Shown piece after piece: positions 36,233 to 49,120 of a stretch of DNA of 64,000 nt. Numbering within the stretch: position 1 is the stretch's first letter; each line of letters opens with the position of its first letter. Where the stretch lies: positions 69,853,785 to 69,917,784 of the forward strand of contig CM072885.1 in assembly GCA_037013685.1 (NCBI GenBank), written 5' to 3'. Under the pieces are notes generated by a model. The model made no database searches. It saw only the letters and a list, made by a program, of their open reading frames with translations, and was not told the DNA's origin. This stretch comes from Acridotheres tristis (taxonomy: Eukaryota; Chordata; Aves; Passeriformes; Sturnidae). The position numbers and the translations under genes were made by a program.

Positions 36233-39200
36233 GTGAGAAGAGAACAAATAGAAAATAACCACAAATATTGACCCCTGATTTTCTCAGCAAGGAGCAACCC
36301 TATCAGATGATATTTTCCTTTAAGATCCAGGTTCATCCTGAGCAGAAGTTCCATCTTCCAGAGTCCCTTGCTGAAGGGGTTTCTGTCAATTCTTCTTCCC
36401 AGGGGCTATGGCTGAGCTTTCCATGGTAATTTTTTTTTTTCTTTGAGCACAGCTGATGTGAATCACAGCAGGGTCAAGGCTGGGAGAACCCTCCCACATC
36501 ATCTTGCCCAAGTGGTGTCAGCTGGAGCAGAAGGGCTGTAACATTGCTTGGCCACTTGTTGAGGCAGGATGGCCTGAGAATAAAAGCAAGAGGGACCTGG
36601 AAAGGAAAATGCTGCTTCTGTGCCCTCTCCTGCTTCGAGCCAAGGGAGGCATAAGAGCACTCGAAGCTGAAAGAAAAGCAGTGAGAGGGAACCTGGGAGA
36701 GTGCTGGTGATGGGTGAGCCCTGAGAAAAGGCTGGGAGATGAGAGATGGGGCTCCTGGGGCAGCCTGGCCTCCTGTCCCAGGCTCTGCTCACCTGGGGGC
36801 AGGTATGGGAGCCCCTGGGGCAGCCCAGAGCCAGCCCTGCCCTCCTGGGAGCTCTGCTGTGCCTGCTCTGTGTGCTGCCATTGCTGAAGGAGCAGGGGGA
36901 AGCATTCAAAGGATTTTTATTTAGCTGCTCTACATGAGCTTTTTTTTCTCAGCCTACGTTTTAGGGCTTGACAGCTGAGCTTTTACAAGTTTTTGGAGCC
37001 ATTAATCAGAGCAGCGTTCTGGGAAGTTTTTGCAATGTATGTTTGAGAATTTGTATGGTGCTTGTTTAAATTAAAGGCTAAGGCTTACTTTTGAGGCTGC
37101 TTTTGGCCTCTTTCTGTAAAGCATGGAGCCTTGTATTATTGTTCTAAGAACACATAATTAGTAGCAAATGTTTGCAAAATGCTAAAGGTTGTTGCTAGGG
37201 TGCTCCTTCAGGCCTGGATGTGTGAGAGATGGTTAAACCTAATTTAGATCTATTTCAAAACCTGTTTCCTTAAGCTGCAAGTATAGATCATTTTTAGGCA
37301 GTGCAGTACATTCTGATTTTTCAAATGGGCAATGGAAATAAAGGCATTCCTTCAGGAACAGGCAGACCTTTGAGTGAGCAGTAATGAAGCTTCCCTTCTT
37401 TGGAGTAATTTACTAGGAAATCAGGCAGGAGATAGGAAACAGGACTTCAGACCTAGGCTGTTTTGCTCTTTCACAGAGGTGTTGACTCAGATTTCAAGCT
37501 ATTTTATCGATTCAAACAAGGAGTAGAAACATATTTTTATTTGCTTTGAAGGTCAATGATAACTTTTCTAACCAAGAGTAAAAAAATTACTGAGAAGCAT
37601 TAAAGCATCCCCTAAAAATCTCTTTCTCTAACACTATATGCATCTTGAACTTATACATAATGTTGTGTGTAACAATTGCTTTTTGCTATGTTTGATGCCA
37701 GATTTTGAAAGACCCACGGTGCTCTGCTTTTTGCCAAAATATTTCTGAATGTGTTTTGTTGTACAGTGCCCTCTCTCCTGAAATTAGTGCCATCAGTGGT
37801 GGAGTTTTGGGGCTACCAGAGGAGGGAATGGGGAGGGCAGGAAGCTCTGCAGGAGCTGTGCCTGGTGCCTCACCCGTGCTGGGTGACTGTGGGGAACACG
37901 GGTAAAACACCTTCCCCTTTTTTTGTGGATGTCCTGCTGAATTGTGGTCTATTGTCCAAAACCTCTGGATGTGGGAGCAGAGGAGGAGAAGGGTTTGTGT
38001 GTTTGGGGTGAGTCAGGCATTGATTGCCATAAATGATGGTCCTTTTCACAAACGTGGGCTGGCAGTGTGACTGAGCACTGGCTTTGGCCTTGGACAGGAA
38101 GGTGTCTGTGCTATCAGAGTGGACACAGGTGGAGACACACCTCACGACTTTCATGGGTCTGTGGTGGTTTTTAGACATGGCAAATAAAGGTGTTTCAGAG
38201 GCCAGGAATGGGATTCAACATGCAAACCCCAGCCAAGGAGCTTGGATACAGAAAGAGCACCAGGGAATCTGAGCTGCTTCAGTGTCACCACTGCATGCAC
38301 AGCAATTGCTGCCACCAAAGCCTGGCTGAAAGGGGAATATTCAGTCAGAATAAGTAATATTTAATAAACACCTCATCTGCGTTTGCTGCCTGTGCTGCTC
38401 TGCAGCCAGCCCCTAGTGCTCCCTGCAGGATGGCAGGCTCTGAATTATGGAACAGCAGAGATGCTTTTGTGCTCCTTTAGTTTTGTATGTTAATTCTGGG
38501 CAGGCAGAGCACGTGGAGGTGTCTGTGCACAAAGGAGTGAGGGGCACTGTGCTCCTCTGGAGATTTTACTGGGCTGATTAATTTGCAATTTTGCTCCAAC
38601 TGCGTGGGTTGGTGCCTTGTTGAGCTGTGGTGTACATCCCTTTTTAAACCCTGCTTCCTCCTGTGTCATATCATCATGCAGAATCACTTGAATCAACAGG
38701 GATGAGTGGAGGATGTCACTTAAAAAGAGTGCTAAGAATGCTCTGAGTGCCAGAGCTGAGATCTCTCCCTTCTCTACTCCTCCTCATCTTTGTTTCTTCA
38801 TTTCTAAATAAAAATAGCTTTTAAAAAAGAATTTGCTCACTTTTAGAGTGGGAGGAGAAACTTTTTAGATGTTTAAAGTTTGGCCATTTGAGATTCCATT
38901 AGAGTTTTGTCTTGTCCTTTAATTTTTTTTTTTTTTTTTTGCCACCTTGCTTCTAGCACTCTTGGCTCCATCTACAAGCTTTAACATTTTGCCCTAAAGT
39001 CTGTGATCAAAGTTGAAGAGCTTGTCTACATTCAGAAATAGTTTTGTCTTTACTCTAAGCTCAGAAGTCAAATCAGTACTATTATATCCTTTTTTTTTTT
39101 TAAAGTGAGGAACAGAAAAATAATGCAGCAGTATTTCCCCAGGTACATAACTGTGATATGGCCCATTTGCAAGTAAGCAAGACAGACTTAGCATTAGGTT

Positions 39201-42200
39201 GGGTTTTCTTCCTGGAAGAACACTCAAGTTAGTCTCAAAACTTGTTCCAGGTTTCTCTCTTTTTTTTTTTTTCTTATTTTTTAAAAATTTATTTTATATT
39301 ATTTATTGATTTTTATTTCTTCCTGTCCTCCCTACTGCTCTTTCAACTACCCTAATGAAGGATCAAGACTAACCACTTAAATCCAGGTGGTTTAAAAGTG
39401 GTGCTTTTAAAGTCCTTCTTTCACAACTGTTAACTATCAAAATGTTGATTTCCAAGTGATGTCACTAGATTGACTTGTTGCTGCTAATTGTGAAATCAGA
39501 GGTACTAATTAGAATCAGACACAGTGAAATGCTTCTCTCAAAGCCATGAAGTCTACAAAGAGATTCCAATTACTTTCTCTTTTTGCTTAGAACAAGTGGT
39601 GACTTAATTTTTGTTGCCTTGCTGGGCTGCCAGTCCAATGTCAGTCATTGGGAAGGGTGTATAAACTGAACTAGCAGTGAGAAACCAAACCAAACCATCA
39701 GACTGCTGCAGCAAGAGTTTGGAGTTCGTTCCATTGAAGCTGTAGGAGCAGTTTGTGTTTCTAAGCTGTGTTTTCATAAAGCTTTGGTTCAGTGGCCTGT
39801 GTGGTTTTTGGTCTGGGACTATTTGATGTAGTTGTGATGCTGAAAAGCTTCAGCTCGAACAATGCTTTTGTAGCTTTGGGACATGGTCTTCTCTCCGTTT
39901 ATTTCCCTTTAGCTGGGGATAGAGCTTGGCTTCTAGCTGAATGTGAGTGTGGGTGTTTATTGAAAAATGTCATCTTCTGTGTGTGACTTGGCTTCTGAAT
40001 TTATCTTGAACCTGTGAAAAGATGTTTCAATGGTGAAAAGTGAAAATAAAGTGAAAATAAAAGGGGAGGTTAGAGCCCACCACTCGGAGGAAAGTACCAC
40101 AAGCTAAAAGTTATAAAACCGATCCTGCTTCCTTAAAAATAACTTCTCAAGCTGTGCACAGGCTGGACAGAAGTTTCATGGCTTGTGCCCCAACTGGGTG
40201 ATTCCAGGTCCCTTCAGGAAGGGGCTGCAGTTTGCAACTTCAGCCTCCTCTTCAGAGGAGCTACACTGGAAAAGCAAAGCCTGGGACTTTATCTGAAAAT
40301 GGGACACAGAGGCATCAGGGCAGTGCTGTTGCTTGCAAGCCCCTTGCCATGGGTAGGGGCTGCTCAGAGTTTATTTGCTGACATGTCCTTCCCTACACAC
40401 AAAAGCACTGCTGTGTTCTGGGTGCTCAGATCAACATCCCCAACCTGCCCCACAATAATCCCATAGGGAGTTGAGTTTCCAGTCTCACAGGTCATGGAAC
40501 CTGTCAACTCTCCCAAGAAATCTCTGCCATACAAACAGTGCTTTGCACCCAAAACTCTGCTGCTAATTTGAAAGTTGTTGGTCGTCCTTGGTTTAGTTAC
40601 ACTGGCTGAAGTATAAAACCTGTAATTTTGTTAAACAACGTTCATAGTGTGGATCTGATGGATCTGCTTCTCACCTTTGCAGTGTCAGGGGTGGGGTCGG
40701 TCTGTCTCAGGTAGGAGTGCTGTTTTGGCAGGTGTGGCTGATGCTTTCCATAGCAAGTGCTGGAGCTGGAGGAGAAGGGCTAAGGCCTGGTTGTGGCTTG
40801 GATTGCACAGTTTGTTTGGGTGGAAATGTCCAGCTGAGATGCAGAGATAGGTTCTGATGCTCTGTGGAAGTTCTTCTGAAGAGATATTAAGCTCCAAGAA
40901 GACAGATGGAAAGTCAGGAGAATGGCACTTAACAGCACCAGGATAGAGATTTATAGCAGCCATTGCCCAGCTGTGAGTTGGTTAGCATTAAAATGTGTGG
41001 ACAGTGTAGATAAAACTGAACCTGATTCCATGTCAGCAGATTGTCCCCCCCTTTCTGAGCATATTTGTTTGCTATGGTTACTAAGGAGATCAAGCACAGC
41101 TCAGCTTTTGTTAAGCAGGCAGGAGAATCTGCCAGTTCTCCAGCAAATGCCTGATAAGGTAATTTCCTTCACCTCATGTCCATGGCAATGAATGCAAGTC
41201 AAACACTGCAAGTGGAAAAATTGTCTCAAAGTGTCATTTCTGGTAGTGCCTGTGATACTTGTGGGATTGTGTACTGGCTGTTTTTGGTCTTAGTGTTGGT
41301 GGTCTGATATCTGAGGACCCTTGGCAGAGATAAATTCCCTTTGTGTGGCAAGATAAGATACTGAAAATTCATAGGCTAAGTGTGCTGTGCTGGAACCTCA
41401 CTGCTATTTGGTTTTTTCCATGCCATAAAACCATAGATTTTGGGGAAGGCCAGGTCAGATGTAAGATAAAAATCTTAGTGGGAAGACCACCACATGCATC
41501 ACTGACAGCATGAGGGAGACTGCAGAGTCAGGAACAGGACAAGTGGCCATGGGTAGAAAGGGGGAAATGCTAGATTAAAAAATAAATTAAAAAATAAAAG
41601 CTTGTATTTGTTTTCTAGTAAAAAAAAAAAAAAAGTGAAGATTTAGACAAGTATGTAACATGGTAGCATTTGGCTTACCTGTCTACCCTCATAGGTAATG
41701 CTGACACTCTTGAAATTCAAATTCTTGGTTCATCTATTTCCACCAGCCTGTGTGTAACCACAGGGTGGGCTGGTTTTATAAAGCTTTTGGTGTTACAGAG
41801 GGATGTCTTAATGAATAATATAACCTGATTTGTTACTTGCTACCCTTCTGCTTATCAATAACGTATCAGGAGCAGGAATTGAAACTAAAAACTGACAAAT
41901 AAAAATGTGTTTGTGGACACTGCTGCTGCATAGTTTGAGTATCAGGTAACTTCTATCTATAAATGATAGCTTGGACTCTTAATATCTGCATAAGATCACT
42001 TCCTTTCCTTTGGACCAAATTTTCTAAATTTGCAAACACACACAATTTTATTAACAGGATCCACATCTTCAGTGAACCCTGCTCAACCTTGGCTTGAAGA
42101 TTCCACTCAGTCTTGCCAGCTGGGATCCACTTTGTGTGTAATAATTGCCAACTGAGCAATGGCATGGAGTTGTAAGAGAACCACTTGGAAATAAACAGAT

Positions 42201-43886
42201 CTAGAGTTAGAAGCAGATTGACATTGAAATCTTAGTTTCATAGTAGTGATTGCTGGAGCACTTGCACCCACAGTCAGGTCTGGCTCTCTCATGTCGTTTC
42301 CATAAGAGGCAGCTGGGAATAACACTTCATGCTCTTTAATTATGGAACAAAATCTACTCCTAGCTCAGTTGTTAATAATACATTTTGAGACTGAATGCTG
42401 CTATTGAAAATGATTCTATACTCAAGCAAATCTGCCTTTTGGTGGCTGTTTCTATTTAGACACCAAGGTTTGAATCTCAGCTTTTGAGATGAGAAACCAA
42501 TAGCATTAAACTCCTAAACTATAATTTCTGAAAAATACTTGGGCTATTTTCCCCTGGACTTCTGCAGGAGTGCATGGAAGGTTTAGACTTGCCTGTTACT
42601 GACCTAATCAGTGCTTTAAAACCTACCAGGTTTTGTTTAAATCCCTTTTCTCTGCCTTCACGCTGGTGGGCCTCTCATTGGCATTTTGATTTTAAATCCC
42701 TCCTAAAACTGGAGGTACAGTTGCAGGATTAATTTTGTGCATTGCCCTGGAACCTCTTTCTCAGACTAAAGAAGAAAGGAGCATGTCTAATTTTATCTCT
42801 GTGCTAAAGAATGGGGATTTTTGTCACAAGTAAATATAGATAACTATCTCTAAAGAAGAATTGCAGCTGGTGCAACTGCTGCTATTAAATTCATCAACCA
42901 TAATGAGAGGCAGCAAGTCATAGCTGAGGCTCAGATACACTTTCATCTGTAGGAGAGTAATCAAACTCTATTCTGAAGGTGACTTTTCCCCATAAAGAAC
43001 ACTTTTCCAGAGGAAGAAGCACACTTTTTGGGAAAACTGCTTAAACTTTGTGAGGAGGTACTTCAGTATGAATCAAGTCTATGTAGTTTTACACCCCTTA
43101 AACAACATTTTTCTCTGCTCCTTGTGTGGAAATGCATTAAGCATTCTCAACTGTGCTTGAGAAAGGTGTGCACTGAAAGACACCTGCCCAGAACCATTTG
43201 TGCTGGACTTCCTGCAAATCCCTGTCTACATTAATGCGAGCAAACACACCTAACACACCTAAAACATGCCCGAGAAAAACCACACAGAACTCGTCTGTCC
43301 ACCTCTGCCACTCTGCAACACCAAATACCCCACAGAGAAACACTTTTGGCATTCCTAGGTCCTGCATGTGCCCTTCAAGGAGCGTGCCCCAGGTGTTCTT
43401 GCAGGTGTGATGCTAAGCGAGCACTGTGCAGCAGAAGGAGTTCTCACCCTGTAAAGGGTAAAAGTGCAATGGCCATGAGGAAATGTTCTGTACAAGTGAT
43501 CACTCTGGTCCTAGTCAGTCCTCTGCGGGTCCCCTGCTGCAAAAATAGCAAAGATGAGCTTAAAAAGTGCAATTCATGATGCTGCAATTCAAGTTGCTAA
43601 TAGAGTCCAGAAATATGTCTATGTTGAGTGGTTTATAGCACATAAAAATCCATGTTATCCACGGAAGATTCATTTACTTATCTTTACAACCAGCATTTCT
43701 TCTCCTGAGGGTGAAGCTGCCATATCAATTTTCTTTCTTCCTCATGCCCATAATCTCACTTTATTCCATGGGGATGCTGGCTATCTTTGCTCTCAAAAAA
43801 GGACATTGTAGTGATTCTGCCAGCAAAAACTCTGAGCAATGCCTTTCTCATTTTGCCTTTTGCTTTGCAATCTGCTCTTCCTAGAC

Positions 43887-44106
43887 TGAAAAGATCATTT
43901 TGGGTCATGGAGGCCAGCTTTCACTGCCAAGCCCACCACTAACCACGTCCCCAGGTGCCACATTTACCCATTTTTTAGTTACCTCCAGGGGTGGTGAGTC
44001 AGCCCCTTTCCTGGGCACCTGTTCCAGTGTTTGAGAAGCTTTTCCGTGAAGAAGTTTTTCCTGGTATCCAACCTCTGTGCTCCTGCCTTGCTGCAGCAAC
44101 TCCAGA
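43887..44106 (-). mobile_element. CR1 LINE, 5'-truncated 3' end (minus orientation)
   Basis: This is the reverse-complement counterpart of the 10.8-kb fragment. Plus-strand landmarks in order are AAAAGATCATTTTGGG (near 43899-43913), CACTGCCAAGCCCACCACTAA (43922-43942), GTCCCCAGGTGCCACAT (43947-43963), CCTCCAGGGGTGGTGAGTC (43982-44000), CCTGGGCACCTGTTCCAGTG (44010-44029), and GTGAAGAAGTTTTTCCTGGTATCCAACCTC split across 44046-44075. These are the classic CR1 3' segments in inverted order. No reading frame survives and the copy is truncated at its 5' (right) end near 44106. Confidence 0.92.
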
Positions 44107-47100
44107 TTGCTCGAGGTCGTTACTCAAAGGCGCCTGAGGTGTGACACTGTTACCTGGGAGCCAGGAAAAGCCATTTACCTGGGAAATTGCTCGGCACTAC
44201 TCCCCCGGTGTCCGATTGTTTGTCTCAATGGTTTGCAATGCATTTTAGCTCCTCTAGCTACAGAGGCTTTCAGCATTTATAATTTATAATGAAAGAGGTT
44301 ATATTTGTCTTTTAAAACAAGAACCATTTGGGCAGTTTCTTTATTTAGTTCATATGCAATTTGCAATATATGTGTGGATGCTTGTGTTTTTCCTGCAAGA
44401 AAAATGTTATTTTTTTCTGACAAGTGAGTGAAATCTTTATCCTTCTCATCTCTGCAGCTGTAAAGAAAAGTTTAAACTTACAAAGAAGAAGTTGCTGTTA
44501 TGCTCTGGGGACTGGGAGTGAATGTGAGAAAAAAAATTTACACTCCTGGGCAAGGTATTCCCTGGGTCACTTTGCTCTGTTATCCTCACAGATTATTTTA
44601 TATGCTGTAAACAGAAAAACTCATAACTGGGATTGATTTGTTCATTGTCTTATCTGAATCATCACCTTCATCATTTGTACTTCAGTTCTGCTGGATGTTA
44701 AACCTCTGTGGCAGCCTAGTTTAGACCAGGCCAGGATTTGCTTTTTGCAGTTGCTGTGATAATAAGCACAGAAAGTTGCTTTAGTGTTCCTGTGCTGCTG
44801 TTTAATTCACAGGGTGTAGGATGCTGTTGTTTAGTCTGCTCTTGGACCTTCTGCTTCTTAATCTTGTTTTTCAGCCCCAGAATCTATCTTTAAGCAGAAT
44901 GTAAAGTTGAAGGATGTTGCTACCTTCAGATGAAACGTAGGCTTTGATGAGGGAAATAATGAACTGAACCTCTGGGTGTCAGCAGCAGTGAATACAGTAT
45001 GAACACTTCAGGGAAGGCTGCTTGGAAATTGCAGGTTTTGTGAGAATTTGAAGGCTTCAAGGTGTTTATTGTCTGTTAAGAGCAAACAGAATGGCCTTGA
45101 AGCATTCAGAAGAGGTTTTATGATGGTGCTGTGACATGAGAGCTTTTGACTTTGAGGACCTCTCGCAGGAAATTTGCAGAAACTCACTTTTCTGTGAAAT
45201 ACTGGGGTTGGAGAGAACATTCAATACAACTTAGTCACCAAAATACAGAGAAAACATTGAGAGGCAGCTACTTGTTAACAAGAATGAAAGACAGTGATTG
45301 AGTTCTAAGCAAATGTGACAAAGCAAATTTGGGACTCAAATTTGGCCAAAAAACCTTGGCTTAAGTCTCAGAAACATGGTGTGGGGCAATTGGAAGCCAC
45401 AATTTGCTTGGCTCCTTGCTTGAACACCTCAGTCCAGATAAATGCAGAGATTTCCTGGTCCACCTTGACCCACCACTGCTTTGCAGTCTGTAAAGGGACT
45501 TTTTCTGGGAGTGTGGTGATAAAGCCTAATCCCAACAATCTTCTGGAATTCATGTGCAATATCCTAACTTCTCAGGGCAGAGTCAGTTTTTCTAATGGTA
45601 GGGGAGATGTCTTTATTTTCATTTTGCCTCTTCCTCTTTCCTTTGCTCCCTTCGACAGTTTTATCTGCATTGTAATAGAAAAAAAATTCTTCTGAAAAAA
45701 TAATAAATAATTATTCCATAAAAAAAAAAGATAGTTTGGATTTCTTTAAATTCTTGCCTGGTTTTGCTTTAGAATTTGAATATAAGAGAATGAAAGAGAT
45801 TTTTCAAGCAAAGTCACTGTGACCCTTGTCTTGGGATAAATAGGAGGGAGTATATAAAAAATATGTTTCACTTCTTTCACCAGCTAAGTAGAATATGGTC
45901 CCTGTCTTCAATTCCTTGCCTTCTTATTAGATTTCCCAGTATAAAAAAGAGGTTAAATATCGATATTCTCATATCTTTAGAATATTAAAAACAAATTATC
46001 TTTTATCTGTGGATTTTTCCCTGAACAGGTTCCCCTGTATCCATGAGGACGCTTTGCATCTTTGAAAACACAATAGAGCTTTGCAAGCAATGCAGACAGA
46101 AAATGAGTCATGAGAGATGTCTCAGTGTTTGCCTGCTCTTATATAACACCCGTGTGTCTATCCACAGTTAGGATTTCTATAAACTTTGTTTACAGCACAT
46201 CAATCACCTGAAGCAGCCCAGAGATGTCTCCCCTCCCTCTCTGTGCTCCTCTGTTCATTCTCTCAGTGTGCAGATCCCTCATCCTCACTGCTCCTTCAAC
46301 CCCTTGTGTGGAAACCAGGGCAGAGAGTGGGATTCTGGGCAAAAGGAGAAAGAAAAAGGACAGGGATGAAGCATGCTGCCTTCCTTGGAAAATCTGATGA
46401 TAGCTCTGTGTCTCTGCCTTTCCCTTTTCTTGTAAAGTAAATATAAATATTACACTCCCCGATTAACGTCCCTTATTTGTTGCCTTCAGGTGTTATTGTC
46501 CTTGGGCAGGAATAAAGCTGAACATAACAAATAATTTGTAAATGGAGGAAGGCAAGGCTAACTGCATTCTCTAGTTTTGTTACACAACTATGGTAACGAT
46601 TGGTTTTCATTGGAAACAAAAAGAATCTTGCTTAACAGGCAAGGAATGAACAGAAACCTCTTCAGTGCAGAGCTATCAACATTCAGCATTATGTTTTTGT
46701 TGGGTGGGTTTGTTGTTTGAAACCATGTCCCTGAAACCCTTCTGACCCTTCTGTGGTTGGACTCTTGTGCTCTGATGCACCTGCAGTAATTTCTTGTTAT
46801 GCAAAGAGAATATGAATATTTAACATGGATTTAAGTTCCCAAAAAACGCATCAGATGATCAGTGTTTGCAAAGACTGTCTGAATTTATACTGGTTTTATT
46901 AGGATATAATGCCACGTGAGACTAAATTCTACTACTTTTCAGATAATTTTCTGTGTTGCCCAGCTAAAATACTTTTTTTTTTTTTGATACAAAGTGGGCA
47001 GCAGAGCCATGTCCATGCTGCTGTCCCCAACAGGTGATTGCCCTTTGTGTTACCTGTGGCTGACCTTGGTTATACCTCCTGGTCTTGCTGCTTATGTAGA

Positions 47101-48754
47101 GAAAAAAAAAAAAGAAATTGCTCCTAAAATGTATTTGGTCAGAGGCCATTTTCCAATAATCAAAGAAAACAGATCTAAATTCCAAATATTGAGGGTAAGA
47201 GCATCTTTTGTAAAAGGATGATGGCCTGATTTATTGAAATTATCTGGCAATATTCAGTTCCTCAGTGCAGTGTTCCCTTCTGCTCTCCTATTGAATTGGA
47301 GTTCCCCTATATAAAATTCTCTTCATAGGTAACGAAGTTTAAAAGCACTGCCAAGAAAAAGAATCTGTGAAACAGATGTTAAAAGAAAGCACTCAAAAAT
47401 CACTGCTCTTATCCTTTTCTTTTTTTCTCTTGTTTTTCCAAACTGCTTTGGGTTAGCTTCCATCAGTGTGTGTAGCTATGCATGGTTACACTTTAGGGGA
47501 CAAAATGCTGGGAAGGAATAGTTAAGCTTTGCTCTAACAAAAAAAACCCCAAGATTTGTTGCCATACATTGTCTGTAAATTCCCTGGAGTGTCTTCCAGT
47601 GAATTGTTAAGGTTTTCTGAGATCTGTTTTCAAGTTCACTCGTGTCTCAACTGAGCAAGGCAGTGGGGGGCCAGTGCTGCCTGAGGTGACAAGAAAAAGA
47701 AAATTCCATTTTTTTTTTTAGCCAGGAAATGCTACCTGAATATCCCTCTCTGTCTTCTCTTCTGTCCCAGCATGTTTTGATAAATTCCCACCAGGACATC
47801 AGCTGGAAAGTTCACTTTCTTCCACGTATCTTTTCACTGCAAATATTAGCTGGCAAGGCATGGATAAAGTTGCTGGGGTAGGTGGGAAGCAAAAATCCTT
47901 AATCTAGATAATGTCTCCACCACATATGAGCAAACACATTCCACTGTCCATTCAGCATTTCTGTGAAACAAGGTAGATGTGATGGAAATTCTGCTGAGTA
48001 AGGACCAGGGATGGATTTGCTGCTCCAGCTGAGCAGGGTGAGGATGGGAGTCCTTAGGAAGAAGAGGATGTGAGAAGTGTTTGGAAGTCCTTGTCCAGAA
48101 ATAGCAGGCCAAAATAAATTACCTCTGCTTTCTGGAGGGAAAGAAAGCCAAGCCAAAGAACTGGGAAAACATCAGTCTCTTTCCATATTGGCCTGGAAGT
48201 GTCTTAATTCTGGAATTTTCAGGGTAATGAGGAAGTGGCTGTAACTGGGATTATTAAGTCACAACCCGACTTTATTTTTGTCATCAAACCTTGAGGGTAT
48301 TTCTGTGGGATAAATAATTCCTTTTGTCATCAGATATAAAGTGAACTTTATGCCATCTCTCAGATTTGTGATCTGAGTTTCTCCAGACCTGAGAATTTTG
48401 AACCTTATTTAATTCTTGTCAGGTTAAGAAGCATTTCCAAATATACAGATAACCCATGGAATCTATTTTGGATGCCCTAAAAGGCATTTTTTTTCCTTTT
48501 AATTTAATGGAGTTTTTATTAGAATAAAAGCCCTACTAGTTTTTCAGATATGTTTTTAGTCATACTGATATAGTAGGATTTTTAGTGCACATGCTGAATG
48601 TTCTGCTTTTGAGCGCTCGTTGTTATTATTTGTTGTGTTTCTGGTTTTGGTTTGTTTTTTTTTTTTTTTATTTTTTTTTTAGGGATGGAAATAAATAGAA
48701 CAGGAGCAAAATCAGGAACAGAAGTAAGCTCTGCATATGTTTGTGAGGCTTTAA
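44107..48754. other. Unique noncoding DNA, no gene seen
   Basis: AT-rich DNA with A/T runs (45721-45730, 46973-46985, 47101-47113) and T-rich sequence at 48650-48680. No exon, RNA gene or repeat family was recognised. Confidence 0.55.
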
Positions 48755-48789
48755 ACAGATGACACTGTCAGGGGCTGAGCAGTTTGCTG

Positions 48790-49120
48790 CGTTCTCTGCG
48801 GGAGACAAAGGCTGGGTGGCGCTTCCCAGAGTAATCCACCGAGGGCCTCACGTCCAAGAAAACAAAGATTTAGAGCATAATGACCCTTTGAGCTGCATGT
48901 ACAGTGTGCTTCAGAGCCACTCTGGAGCTGCTCGGAGGGAAATCTCCTGGGATGCACACAGGGCACACGGATGGGTTTTGGCAGCGGCGCCTTTGATCTC
49001 CTCATGCACCGCCAGTGCATTACCCTGGGTGTCACCCAGCATCACTCTGTGCAACCCAGCTCTGCTCAACCCGAAACTCAGAGCTTTTTCTGCAGTCTGC
49101 TGTGGGGGAAAGGCACGTTG
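48790..49120. other. Isolated CpG-richer patch
   Basis: About twelve CpG dinucleotides fall in 330 bp (including those at 48790, 48799, 48820, 48840, 48851, 48932, 48968, two in GCGGCGCC near 48984-48988, and 49010), whereas most of the window has only a few per kilobase. Open frames cross it on both strands (plus 48759-49130; minus 48751-49035 and 48911-49264) without recognisable domains. It is too weak for a formal CpG island but could be an unmethylated regulatory element, a cryptic promoter or an old exon. Confidence 0.4.

Larger units (their letters stand above)
30125..43886. other. Unique noncoding DNA, no gene seen
   Basis: Nearly 14 kb with no gene I can support. The longest non-repeat frame in the window lies here (30953-31498, plus strand), but it has no recognisable domain and its hydrophobic stretches track T-rich sequence. 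Other contents are an AAT microsatellite at 33778-33810, T runs at 35644-35664 and 38923-38940, a cluster of MYB-type motifs at 36174-36232, and a GC-rich but nearly CpG-free stretch around 36500-36900 containing an inexact 60-bp-period duplication (GGGGCAGCC at about 36757 and 36817). Confidence 0.55.
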
